Source: Stichopus chloronotus
Taxonomy: Eukaryota; Echinodermata; Holothuroidea; Aspidochirotida; Stichopodidae
Reading direction: 5' to 3'
DNA length: 64,000 bases
Assembly (NCBI GenBank): GCA_021234535.1
Contig: CM037846.1
Span: forward strand, 10,990,705-11,054,704
The translations under genes were made by a program, and so were the position numbers. Within the stretch, counting starts at the first letter, position 1, and the number at the start of each line of letters is the position of its first letter. Below the pieces are notes generated by a model. It did no database searches. It worked only from the letters and a program-made list of their open reading frames with translations, and was not told where the DNA came from. Below, in pieces: positions 11,401-23,800 of the stretch.

Positions 11401-13620
11401 AACCATGGCCTCAAATGAGGCGTGTCTCTCTTGCTAAAATTTAATTTTGTTTCTTTTTAATATGAAGAAGGAAAATACATTCGAGACAAACACCATATTC
11501 CATAGAGAGAGAGAGAGAGAATTTTTTTTTTTTCTAAACACGGTTGATCTTCTTTTGTAAAACACATCGGGACATATCATCATTATCACCATCATCTCGT
11601 TGTCCCCTCCCTCATCCAGAAATTGGCGGGGCATCTTTTATTCTCTTCCCAACTCGTCCATGGTTTGCCCGCGCTTTCATTTTGCATTATATTGTACATC
11701 AAGTGAACCAGCATTATCGACATTAGGTGCCTAATTATGCAAACGGAAATCGTCACAATCCGCCAGATACATTCCTACTTCAAGTACTAAGCACATTTTG
11801 CATGAAAAACAAATCAAATAAATAAGAAAAAAAAATCGACATGACGCGTTCCAACCGACAACGTCTTGTGAAACACGCAATGCGACGGACGGTCTGGGGC
11901 TCATTAAAGTTAAAACAACTGATGATGAGAGAAGGCTTGAGAGTTTAGAGAATGACAGAGATGCCATCAATGGATTTTCAACTTCTTGAATTACTTCGCT
12001 ATAGTCATGCACTCTTTTATTGACCAGAGGATACAGACGGCTTGTAGAATTCTTTTTGACGCTAACTACATTACTCAAACACAAATAAAAGAAAAAAAAA
12101 AGAGAAGAAAAACACACACAGACACAAAAGCAACGACGAACATGCTAAAATAAGCAGTTACACATATCCATCGATATGTCAGTAGTGTGAATTTCTGGTA
12201 TACAAGGCACAGTAACCCTGTGCACACCTCTGATGAAATGCTCGACGAAGGCCATATATTCGTGTTAAAACAGCGTTTAAAGAGAGATGATGAGATTGAT
12301 CAAAGAGACACATCTCGTGAAAATCAGTCCGTGAAACGATGAAATTCAGTGCACTCTTCGGTGATTAACATGTGCAATGTACACAGAGGAAAAGAAAAAC
12401 ACAATAATGATTTGCATAAAATAAAAATGAAATTAAACACAAAAAGAGTTACGGTACGTTGCAATAATTTACACACACCCCCTCACACACACACCCGCAT
12501 GCACACGCACACACAAAAATATTGCCTTTCAAGCGTTCACGTTGGCGTGTGTAAAGAAGACGTTCTTCTTTCCAGTGTTACCAAGTAAACTTAAGACAGA
12601 CAGATGTGACGTCATTAAATTGTTGAAATGTGCAGAAATTGGTCTGTTGAGAAATGTTTCAAAATGTCTCAATGCAAATGTTATGTAATCTTCTGTGTAA
12701 AAATACAACCGTCAATAGCATAGTCTTTGAATACCAGCCTTTATTTCAGTAAAAGGTACGTAAAAATCATCACAAAATTTATGGAAATGTTTTTGGTTTC
12801 AGAATGCAGATACGACTTCACCTTTAATTGTTCCAGGTAACCTACCAGTAACAAAAAATCAAACGAATTAAAAAGTTCTCGACGAGATACTTCGGACATG
12901 TTTTCTTCTGTTAAAGTATATAAAAAAAAAAGACGACACACAGAAACGTTTCTGACAAGATGGTCCAGTTTTTCACTGCACTTTTCAGTACTATAGCTTT
13001 GTTATGTTACCCAAAAACAGTGATGAAATTCCAGGGGAACAGGGGGGGGGGCGGGAGGATTTTAAGCGCATTTTAGGAGGCGCCGCAAGAGTGAAAGCCA
13101 GCCTGAGAGTATTTGCCTAACCTGCAAAGGTGGTTTTCTCCAACCTAAGAGGGTATTTTTATCCAGAATTTTCTGGAATACTCTGCGACAAGAGATCTCA
13201 GTTGTGACGCTCCGCGTAGATAGCATTCCCGGCACAGTTTTAGCTATCATGTAAGTTAGGACATCATTTGAGCCTTGTCCCCCCAGGAAGGTTGCTACCC
13301 CCTCCCCACTGTCACAAAAGTAGCAAAATCTTCGAACCAGAGGAATGTGACGTACATCTTGGCTCCATAGGGTAAGAATATATCCTTCAGATAGTTATCT
13401 TATCTACTATCTGCTACATAGACGTAGATATTTAACGTTCTTTGTTCATTGTTTGTATTGCTCTATACAATTAAAAATTAGTGATAAATATCGGAATATC
13501 AACCTCATTAACTTCACTGGCGGTCTGAATATGCACACATAAACACACACGCATATCTACGCAAGACAGAAGCTACCGCCAAATATTAAAGGCCAATTTA
13601 CTTGGAAAAAGGCGTTGACT
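11401..13620. other. Intergenic; simple repeats only
   Basis: It contains (GA)n near 11504-11520, an imperfect CA-rich microsatellite at about 12471-12515 and a run of G near 13043. A 128-codon minus-strand frame at 11731-12117 shows no recognisable protein pattern. Confidence 0.4.
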
Positions 13621-13626
13621 ATAAAA

Positions 13627-15082
13627 TACGGTGGCTCAATAGTGACTGCAAAGAAAAAAAAGAGCTCCATGAAAAGTCAAAAATTGTAACTGTTTAAGGT
13701 CAAAATTTAGACATTTGAAGTAAAAAATGTGCCTTTGAAGTCAAAATTTTGAGTTTTAATCTCATAATTTTGACTTTCTCCTGAGGCATTACAGGTGAAA
13801 CTAGGATTTTCGTTTTACACCTTTAACATAGAAAGGAACAAAAATGTGAAGAAGCGAGGTGCATTTACGGCACCAATTTGTTGTTTGTTTAATCAGAGTT
13901 GAATTAAATAGAAACCTAACAATAAGTAAATTGTTGTTTTACGGCTATGGTTGGCGGCAGCTGACATAATTACCGATTTAATGTCTACATTAAATCGAAT
14001 TAGTGATGGAATTAAATTGAATTAATGTTAACTTTCAATCGCATTAATGTTAACATAAAAATCAAATTAATGTAGACATGAAATCGATTTAATTACATTC
14101 ACTTTTAGTGATTTTTCCTTTTTAGGATGGCGTCAGTGGCGGCGCTACGGGGGGGGGGCATTTGCCCCTCCAGATTGTTCCTTGCCCCCCCCCAGTTGCC
14201 CCCCAGTTGCTCTCACCCTTTCCAATCATGTACTCATCTAAAACTAATTTAATCACAAAACTATGTATTGGCTTTGGACTGAATAAGAACAGCTTCCGGG
14301 GAACCATGATTGATAAATGCCTAATTTATGTTACAAAGGTTGCCAGTTTTCATATCATGCCCTATAGGCACTTCAACAGTAGGCCAGCCTGGTCAGACCA
14401 ATTTTCTCTGGAATGTTTACCGTCCAGCATAAGGGAAGGGCGGGTAGGTGGTTGTTTTCCTAAATATAGGAATGTCGTTGTTTTCCTAAATATAGGAATG
14501 GAAGTGTATGTAGCCTATGTGTGTGTGTATTCGGTGGCACCACGTAAATGTGAAATGGTACTCCCAAAGAAACAGGTTGGGAACCTTGGAGTACGGTCAA
14601 CCGAAAAAATAAATAATATAAAAATAAATAATATACCTCTCTTGGGACTTAATTTTCCACCCAGAGATATGCTAAAACCTCAGTGCTTCCGGAGGCTTCA
14701 CCCCCTGGACCCCAACCGGGGCTATGCCCCTGGACCCCACCAGGGGCCCTAAGACGGGCCCCTGAACCCCACCCGCAAGGCCTCGCGTTCCGCGCGAAAA
14801 TCTTTCCCCCCCCCCCACACACTTTCCTCTGCCCTCAGTTCGCCCCCAAGTCTGATATTCTGGCGCCGCCACTGGATGGCGTGTAATATGCAACTTACCT
14901 AGCTACGTATGCACCAGCTGTCGGGCCAGTTCACTGTGTAGCAAATAGCACAGCCTCAGTGAACGGTTTTTACTGATTTCAAAACTGAAGTCAAAATTTT
15001 TACTCAAAATTTTGAGATAAAAATGTTTTGACTTTTCAAGGAGCTTTTTGTTTTCTGTTCATGTCCCTATTGAGCCACCGTA
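13627..15082. mobile_element. Long-TIR DNA transposon, interrupted by a hAT-like insertion
   Basis: The left end starts TACGGTGGCTCAATAG at 13627, and the right end is its reverse complement finishing at 15082. Similarity between the arms continues for about 65 bp, including AGCTCC(A/T)TGAAAAGTCAAAA. The six bases ATAAAA flank both ends (13621-13626 and 15083-15088), a likely target duplication. The interior is AT-rich with TTAATGTTAAC-type palindromes (about 13970-14100) and no transposase. It is therefore non-autonomous. A second element (14134-14874) lies inside it. Superfamily unknown. Confidence 0.8.
14134..14874. mobile_element. hAT-like non-autonomous element (741 bp) with 8-bp TSD
   Basis: The left end CAGTGGCGGCGC and right end GCGCCGCCACTG are perfect 12-bp inverted repeats. 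GATGGCGT occurs exactly outside both ends (14126-14133 and 14875-14882). An 8-bp duplication with CAGTG termini is typical of hAT transposons, although P elements also make 8-bp duplications. The interior has G/C homopolymers and GCCCCTGGACCCC-type repeats and no transposase. The 196-codon frame across it is probably chance. The GC-rich part resembles 59655-59880. Confidence 0.85.
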
Positions 15083-15099
15083 ATAAAATGATGACGGTA

Positions 15100-15480
15100 T
15101 GTAGGTCGTCCACTGTCAGTAGACGATCCCTATTGTTTTTAATGAAGGTTAAAAGTCATTTGAGGTAACCAGAGCTTAAAGTATGAATATGAGCCATATT
15201 AGGGAACTTCAGACTAATGTGCTGGTACTCCATCGTACGTAAAGTATCCTAACCATTTTTCATGGAGATCAAAGGTCATATGATGTCATTAGAGGTTGAA
15301 GTCTGTAAACCAAGTAAGGAAACTATCCTTACCACTGAAGGTTGCTGGATCTCTAAGCTGTTAACATTGGTAGACCTTGATGAGCAGATTCATGAGCTCT
15401 GTTATTTCTTATTGAGGTCAAAGGTCATTTTGAGATCATGTCGAGATGACAGTTTGTAAACCTGAAGACATGGTATCCCA
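15100..15480 (+). repeat. AGGTCA-rich tandem repeat family, degenerate copies
   Basis: Degenerate units of the same family as 28195-28790 and 30816-31170: 'gatccctattg', then 'gaggtcaaaggtcat', then 'ttgaggt'. One perfect AGGTCAAAGGTCA lies at 15415-15427. No coding potential. Confidence 0.55.
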
Positions 15481-18280
15481 CAAAGAGTTAGGTGTTTGAA
15501 CTTCCAGAATTTGAATTTATTGTCCTTTGCTTTTTTTCGATGAATATTGGCAAGGAATCTCACCGTCATTGGACTTCTGTTCTTTTTTTCTGCAGGAGTC
15601 ATTAGCTTGGTTGACCTGTCAATAGGGTGTGCGCCCTATGCCAGGCGTGAAAGTTTGGTTGAAAGCTTTAGCTGTGTATTGCACATCGTATCGCACACAT
15701 AATGATTGGACTAATGTTGAAAGTTCTCTTAATATTTTACTCTATTGAGAAACTAAAAACGATTTGTTTCTAAAATTTGATTTTCTTCGTGTTACTTTCA
15801 CAGTTTTGAAAATGACTAGAACGAAAGAAAATGAAGGCAATAAGAAAAATGAAAAGTATTACAGCTTTAAAACTTCGAGGTAAAAGTACATTGAATTGAC
15901 TTACTTATGATACTATAATAGCTCACTAATTTTGCCACCGACAAAAGTGGGGATTTCCTTTCGTAACGAAAGAAAGTTCAGACATCCGCTGAGAGAAACC
16001 AAATCAAAACCGACAGCTCGGTAGCCCATTGTTCACTTTGTCTCATTAATCTTCTTTTCTTATGTGTCTCCAGCTCCCCCCCCCCCCCCCGCAATCGGTG
16101 CATGGTGAATATAGTCAATACAGCTCCTGACCTTATGTGACCATGCACAGTTCACATTTGAACTTGACCTACATGTAGGCCTAGGGTGGAACCTACAGGT
16201 AAAGACAATTGGACTGTAAACCCAACGTGAAAAGGGGGGGGGGGGCAGGTGGCGAGAGAGATGGAGGTAGTGTATATAGTCGTCACTTATCAGTAGAGGG
16301 GGAGATTGTAAGCCTTATGCTTTTGAAACGGATCTGTCTGCTTATTTGTGGACATTATTTTTTTCAGGTATACTTCGGTTACAGAAACGTGATTACCTTG
16401 GGCTCAGAAACACAAGCACATATAATATGGAATAAATGAAGGCATTGCAAAGTGTACGTGCAGAATAAACTTTCTTTCTCTCTCAGCCTGTTATAGTGAT
16501 AAATTAATATAATTATTGGAATTGTCTGGCAAGGAATCTATTGTCCTATAGCAATTAGTGTTAACACAATTCAAAGTACTTGTTGTTTAGTCAAACGAGT
16601 CTTTGATTATGATTTCTTTTTTTTTTCTGATCTTTTCTCTTCTACTTTCCTGTACTTAAGTATGGTTAAATTGTCTATTTTGACACTGGAATATTTGTCA
16701 TCCGTCTGCCCAAGCAATCAGTTCAAGGTAAACCGCGGCTGCGGTTCGGATCTTCAACACGCAGATTACAATACACTGTGTTTTACGGTGGCATGGGGGG
16801 GGAGACATTGTATTAATGTATTTTGAGGACCCATTTCTGCCCATGAGGTAGCCAAAATGCATTATCACATAGGTTGGGACTGTACTACCTGCCAAATTTG
16901 GAACCAATACAACCAATTTTTAAAACGTTACCCAATCCACCTGTAACAACTATACCTGGTTCGACGAGAGAGCCTTCTGGATGAGCAAACTTGACTTTTG
17001 AGTATACTTTTTGACTTAAGGCCATGGAAACTTTAAGACCTTTCAAGGTTATAGGTTTTCCACTTCAGCAGACCCTTAAACACTCGATCAATGTTGCCCT
17101 TCATGTTATTGTTGACCAAGCATTTAGTCTGTTTTTTATGATTTTAATTTAAGTCACAGTTTTCTCGTCAAACAAGTAATCATGATGTGCAAATCTTTAA
17201 TATTTGCTAGGGCCAAAACGCATGAAAAAAGAGGCAGATTAACTACCGAGTTTATTCTCTCCGTACAGTAAAATCAATAATCGAAGATGATGATGGTGAT
17301 TGGCGGTAAATTGTCCTTGGATATACAGCAATGTAATCCATTTCTCAATTTTGGCTTTCCTTAAACCAATAGGCAAGTTGCATCCTAGATATGCTGTGAA
17401 AGTCTCGAACTCAATTTCTTGGATGATACTAGCAAACAAGACAAAACAAAAACTATAACAATAAAAAGAAGTCCTGTGATCGACAAATGAGCCTTGGTAA
17501 CCCGGAACTACTTTCTCTTCCAAGTTCTCTTACTTATGGGAGCGAATCTACTGCATTGATAAAAAAAATATAATTGGAAGCAGCAAAAAATATTAAAAAA
17601 AATATATTACCGTCCAGATGAATTAACGTTTATTTCTTTATATACACTATTCTATTTGAGCTGGGAAACAGACAATGAAAGATCTCAAATGAGTAAATTC
17701 CTCACACCGTTAGCTGTTACAGGTCAGAGGGGAAGCATCCATGAAGCAGTTCAATGCTACGTTCCATTTAAACGGTGTGCTTTGTACTTCAGAGGGAAAG
17801 CATAGGATAGAGTAGCATATTGCTCTGTTTGATGTACGGTATAAGAGGTTATATGTTATTAAGCTTTAAAAGGATGTGTGGAGCAGCATTATACTCCGTT
17901 CGTGGCAGTGTGCTAATGCTTTACAATTCAGAAGGGAAGAATGGCAAGAAGGGAATGATGATAAGGGTGTACGGTGTATAAAAGCAGCTTTCCTGCTCTG
18001 CTCTATGCATATGACGTTATGTGTCATTCTTCAGAAGGGAAGTATGGAGCAAGTCGATTGGTTGATACGAAACATGATGTTTTTGATAACTATATTGCCA
18101 CCAAGATCAAAGTGAAAACGGTGTATGAGTTTTGATGAAGAGCGAAGATGTTGTATAGTTTAATCGCGTTACAATTTGATTCACTCCTTTAGATCACAAC
18201 ACTGCCCATGAAAATTATACGATAAATAAGAACATATAGATTGCAGTATTGGTTATGTATCTGCCTAAGCCTTTATGTGC
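15481..18280. other. Intergenic; no gene seen, weak tandem repeat at 17.7-18.1 kb
   Basis: Poly-C near 16076 and poly-G near 16236 stand out. Between about 17715 and 18060 the phrase 'ttcagaagggaag' plus 'atggagca' recurs with variation (near 17730, 17790, 17930 and 18030), suggesting a decayed tandem repeat with a period of roughly 100. No protein similarity seen. Confidence 0.35.
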
Positions 18281-18289
18281 CCAATAATT

Positions 18290-19760
18290 TTTTATGTACC
18301 CAATAAATTTTGTCAGCCAGCACCAGTGAGGCCGCCCAACTAGGGCCATGATTTGATGAGTGGGCCATGATTTGATGAGTGGGCCATGATTTGGCCCCAA
18401 TTAGTCTAGCTGACATGGACTGTAGTGGGTCTCCATTGTGCCCCAACTTGGCTAACTCTTTAAAAACAATATGGGCCTAGATTGGCCCAAATCAGGCTAA
18501 CCGACTTGGGCTAAAGTGGGTCTTCATTGGGACCCCCAACTGGGAGGTATATTATCAATGGCTCATCTGTGCTAGTTCATATCCTAATTTTCTTAGTGTT
18601 AATGGTGTTAATGCTCTCCCATATGCTGCAAAAGAAGCTAGATGTTGCCTCCACATGACAAGCTATCATGTACACCATGAAAAACTTTCACTTCTAGCTA
18701 TCTGAAACCTCTGTTTTGGTAAAAATAGGGTACTATTGCCCACTTTCAGTGCTGTAATGTACAGTCAACACAATGTGTTCATATCATTATTTATTAGTGT
18801 TAATGCTGTTCAGTATTATGTTCAGTATTTACCAAATGTCAACAGGTTAAACGTCATCGTATGATACATGGGTAAGTAATAAGTCTCAACCCATTTAAAA
18901 CATGTTCAGTAAAGACAGCCCACAGGGCCCTAGTTAGGCCGACATATTTCATCGCCCAACCCAAGCCCATTAATTTAGCCTACATGTTGGTTCCGTCTCA
19001 GGATTGGTGTTGGTAAGCGTACGCTTATGTCAATTAATTAAAGAAATGTCCCATAATTGTTTTATATATTTGTGATGTGGCCCCAAAAGGGCCCCTCTTA
19101 AACTGTTGAAGTTCATGGTTGAGTATTAATCATGGGTATATTTATGACCTGGTCACTTAAAATTGGAACAGGTCGAAAGTCATCTTTCGATTAAAGACGG
19201 CCCAAGTAGGTACCAACAGGGCCCGGTCCGGGGCCACGTATTGCATAGCCCAACCCAGACCCAAGAAAAACCCACCTTAAGTCATGTTTTTATTTTAATT
19301 CTCCCGACCAATGTGTGTAAATGTAGGATTATGTAAATGAATCATAGAAATTCAGTTTTATTCAGCTTTATCTTTATTATAGTTCTTTAGATTTATTACA
19401 TTGGTAAATTTATGATGTCAATGGATGAAAAGAGATTCTCGCAACTTATTTAAAACGTATTGAAAATAGACCTGTATGGCCCTGCTTTGGTCCCAATTGT
19501 GGCCCAAATAGTAATGACTCAACTCAGGCCCAGTTACAGCCCAACAAGACAAGAAGTGTTTTATAGCTAGTTTCTCACTGAAATCAATTAAAAACAATTT
19601 TCACATGAGAGCATTCCTTCAAAACGGAGTTCGAAGATTTTTCATTTAAGCCCAAATGGGTGCCCATAAGGCCCCAAGTAAAAACCAGCATTTAGCCCGA
19701 GCCCAATTGAGCCTAACCAGCCCAGGTAACGCCCAGTTGGGTCACAATTCAAGTGGACTT
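18290..19760. repeat. GGCCC/GCCCAA-rich tandem repeat array
   Basis: GCCCAAC, GGGCC and GGCCCAA words cluster at about 18330-18545, 18910-18980, 19195-19280, 19470-19550 and 19650-19745, separated by AT-rich spacers. This gives a degenerate period near 250-300. A short exact triplication of the 19-mer beginning gggccatgatttg lies at about 18340-18395. No open frame of note. It looks like a decayed satellite or an internally repeated mobile element. Confidence 0.5.
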
Positions 19761-20832
19761 GTTTGCTGGGTATGTATGCCTATATGTAGGCCTATGTATG
19801 TACTTAAAAAATGGAATTTAGGTGAAAATAGTAATTTAAAACTAAGAATTGGCTATTTACCCTGAAAATGGAAGCATTTTACAAATTACTACAGGCAAAG
19901 TGCTGCTTAAAAGATTGATGTCATAAGATGATGTCAAAGTGACACGGCGTACCGTCGTGTCTCTGTGAAATGAAAACCTTCTAACTTTGCTTCAGTCAGC
20001 GAACTACTGACTCTGATAGCTGCTGTAGCTGAAGATAGACGGAATGCATGCGTCCTATTGTACAGAAGTTATGACTATGACTTTAACTTCCTTGTGCTGT
20101 CGAGACTCGTGATCTTATTGTAGTTTTAAAGCGAAAGGCTAATTTAATGAAAAAAAAAACAAAACATAACGATTACATTTTACATCGATAAAGCTGACTG
20201 GCCATTTATGAATGTGCAATTTGCAGAGTGATTATGCGTTTGTTTGCAATCTGTGTTCGAGGTTTTATGTGAGATAATTTACGTTATTGACTTGAATTTT
20301 TTTAGCTTTTTTTTCAAGTACAAAAACAATTTGCTGTTTGAGGATGATAGTCTATATCATGCAACTTCAGTGCATGATGAACGAAGCGTTTGCTTACGTT
20401 GAGAATCACATGCCCATATATAGGCTACATGATCACCAACATCCTAAAAAGTGACGACTGATATGTGAGATGGGAAAAATACTTGTGGCTCTGGATGGAA
20501 TTGCATGGATTTGTGGAAAAAAGTAACATTGAAAAAGGTCAACCCCAAATGCAAACGGGAAGAGAGCAATATTGGTACTTGTAACTGCGGTTAAAAAAGT
20601 TTTTTATTTCCTTTTGGCAGTCCATAGTGCCGAAGGATTGCGCAATAAATCTCTGACCATTGTTGTTGACAGTAGTGTTTACAAGTTATACTGTATACAT
20701 ATGTAAGTACCGTGTGTAACGAAAGTCATTTGTTGGTGTCCACAATTCTCAGTAACATTCAGGGATATCGTTGCAATAGCTAGTGAAGCTTGCCGTACAT
20801 ATTCTGAAAAATAGACCGAATACACTGCGTCG
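19761..20832 (+). other. 5' flank of the CBR1-like gene
   Basis: No coding features. This stretch should hold the promoter and 5' UTR of the carbonyl reductase gene starting at 20833. I can identify no firm promoter element; TATACTGTATACATATG near 20689 is AT-rich but unproven. Confidence 0.35.
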
Positions 20833-20850
20833 ATGGCCAAGGTGGCATTG
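20833..20850 (+). CDS. CBR1: CBR1-like exon 1 (six codons)
   Basis: ATG GCC AAG GTG GCA TTG is followed directly by gtgagt. It gives MAKVAL, the usual start of this family, and joins in phase 0 to V-SGSNKGIG at 23227. Intron 1 is 2376 bp. The exon was chosen because it supplies the beta-1 strand that exon 2 lacks. Confidence 0.85.
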
Positions 20851-23800
20851 GTGAGTTAACTTGTGCCATACTTGTTTCTTGTTTAAATTTAGCTACCTGT
20901 ACGCTCAGTAGCCTACTTAAGCTTCCAGGGTGGACCTGTACCGTGTGGAACACTGGTGCTAAGTTCCCGCAACACACATACACAAAGAAGAAATGCGATC
21001 CTTGGGAAGGGATGACAACCAGGGGTCGTAAGCTGATCCAAGACCATTTATGGGTGTAAATTCTGTAAAATGACTATGATTTGGAAGGATGACTGATTGA
21101 AGCATCTCTCTAAAAAGCTTTTTGGAGGGATTTTCAAAATCAAGAAGGGAGTTGTCACTTGGTAAACACTGTTGCATTTTATTGTGTGTGTTTATAATTG
21201 TAGCTATGACCTTAGCTGTGGACAAGTGTGCGGATTTTCCCGTGTAGGGTTTATCTTTGTGTGGGATTCAGGGGACAAATGCAGGATTCACGCAATCCAG
21301 CGCCTTAGAGCGAATTCAAGTACAGGATGTGTGTACATTATCCAAAACTGATTCTTGATTATCGCACAGTAGGCTACAGTACCTGTATGCAATCCTCCAA
21401 CAGGCCACCTAGTTGCCCTCCTGACTACACCTTTATGATATACTTGTACTCGATGTGGAGAAAGAACTTGCGCAAAAAGTTACATAAGATGCATTTCAGA
21501 ACTACCTACCCTCCATTAACTTGAGAGATGTTTTAATTGATCTAGTCTGTTTTCTAAGCAATGTGGTAGTAGATGGATGAGTACCCACAGTTACTGTACA
21601 TAACACACTGTGAATTCTAGCATCCTTCACATTATGTTGTCATGCATGTATCTCTGTTTTGGTTGATGGAATTACGTTTTAGAAGCCTAACACTGTAGAT
21701 GGTTCCGCATTTTGATTTGTAAGTACAATGACAATGAAACTGATCATGATCATCACCAATTGTTTCTCTGTCATCTATTGCAAAAGAGGAAGAACCATTC
21801 TTGAGAACGTCCATGGGGAACCGGTAGCGATATAGCAAATCTAAATTGTTTCTCAACAGTCAGTACTGTAGGTGCAAGAGTCCATTTCTCTATGAAGTTG
21901 CACTTCTAATGAAGGACAAGGAATTTCTTGAAAATGTCTACAGAACTTAGGAACTTTCCCTGATATGATTCTCCCTTTAGGTTAAACTGAGCAAAATCTT
22001 AAAAGGAACTGCAACTCATCTCTTGTGTCAGTTACAGCCCTATATTCTGACAGCCCCTATGTTCTGACACTACCTACTGCATGTTCTGAAACCCCTACTT
22101 TGCTATTCATTCATTACATTCCTACACCCGTTTGGAGCCTAACTATGATGCTCAGCCCAGTCGTGATGCATTGATCGCATCATGCAGGACTTAAGTTTCA
22201 ACACGTTTTAAAGAACAGAATTAGCATGAAATGGGTCAACAAAAAATGTGAAATAGCATCGCATATAGTACGATATGTTGTATATTTGTTAATTTGAAAA
22301 TGAGAGAGCTTATTCAATTGAGATCATGATGAGCCTCTGGCCATTAGATGTAAGTTGCAAGTTTCAGCTCTTTTAGACACTGATGCCTTCAGATTTAATC
22401 TCCTCAGCAAACACACTTGAACTCTGTGAGCTGCAAGAGTTTATTTCTTGACTGTCCACTGGCCAGTTTGAACTGAACATCCTGTTGCAAGGACTACTTC
22501 AACTGGCAAGAGAACGTCATTGTGTGCTCACACAGCTACTGCAGATGTTTGATTGGTTATGTGATAGGCTGACAGTCAGGCAGGGCAGGATGTTACTAAT
22601 CCCTCAGTTAAACCAACCGGAAAATCTGCCGCACGACCCATGCGGCAGGTTTTGAGATGCATCCTAATCTAATGGTCATTAGAGAGGCATGAAAGTATTG
22701 GTTTGGGAACCCCACAATGCCCCTTTCAGCCTTCTTACCCATGGATCCCAGAAGTTCATAGCCCCTGCTGTCGGAATACAAGTGTAGGAACACAGGGGTG
22801 TCAGAACATAGGGGTGTTGGAACATAGGGCAGTCACCCTTGTGTCAACACAATTTCAGTTTTATTTGCCCAGCTGTGAGGCACTCAAGTGAGTAGTACGA
22901 AGAAGGATCACTTACTACAATGCGGGTAGCAGCAGGGTGTAAATTACAAGGGAGAAACCACAGGTTGTTGAAGTAATGGACCATCACTAATTACACTTCC
23001 CTGACTTGTGCCTCCCAGGTTGGGAAAGAGGGCTTATGGGCATTTGCAAAGCATATCCCAAAAGGTCGGATCTAAAAAGCATCGATGTGCTTCATAGCAT
23101 CAAAGTTATTCCAAGGTTTTCTCTCCCATTCAAGAACTTTCTTCAGTTTATGCATGCTGTTCCCCTATTCTGGGTTTGATTTTATTTGTAACTTGAATTG
23201 TTTTTCCTTTTGATATTTTCTGTCAGGTCAGTGGGTCCAATAAGGGAATTGGTTTTGCCTGTGTGAGAGCTCTCTGCAAGCAACTTAGACCAGACGATGT
23301 CGTGTACCTCACCGCCAGAAATCCGGAGCTCGGAAAGAAGGCCGTGTCGGACCTCGAGGAGGAAGGGCTGAGGCTCCGTTTCCACCAGCTGGACATCTCT
23401 AGTCAAGGTTCTGTCGAGGCCCTGAGGGATCATCTCAGAGAAGAACATGGAGGATTAGATATTCTGATCAATAATGCTGGAATGGCATACAAAGTAAGCA
23501 CAAGGAAAGCAGAATAGATTTTTAAGTACAGTATGAGTTATGCAATGGAAGATATAAACATATAACAATGTTTCAGACAACTTCAGTTGTCTGTGATAGT
23601 GCTTTGTGTAGAGTTTGTCTGCAGACATAAAGGTGGTTCCTTCTCCAGATTGCAGTATCCACCTTATCAGTTCACAATTCCTATGAATTGCTCTCTCTCG
23701 AACAATGATTGATGCATTTTGTTGATACTTAGGGTCAATGATCCTTGGACTATGTCTCGGGCCCTTTCACGTGTACGAAATGTGGGTGTGAAAGGTTACA

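Noticed and set aside
11731..12117. 128-codon minus-strand frame
   Set aside because: Ser/Leu/Phe-rich with poly-Phe from T tracts; no splice context and no recognised family.
14162..14752. 196-codon open frame, plus strand
   Set aside because: It lies within the hAT-like element, is full of Pro from GC-rich repeats and shows no transposase motif.
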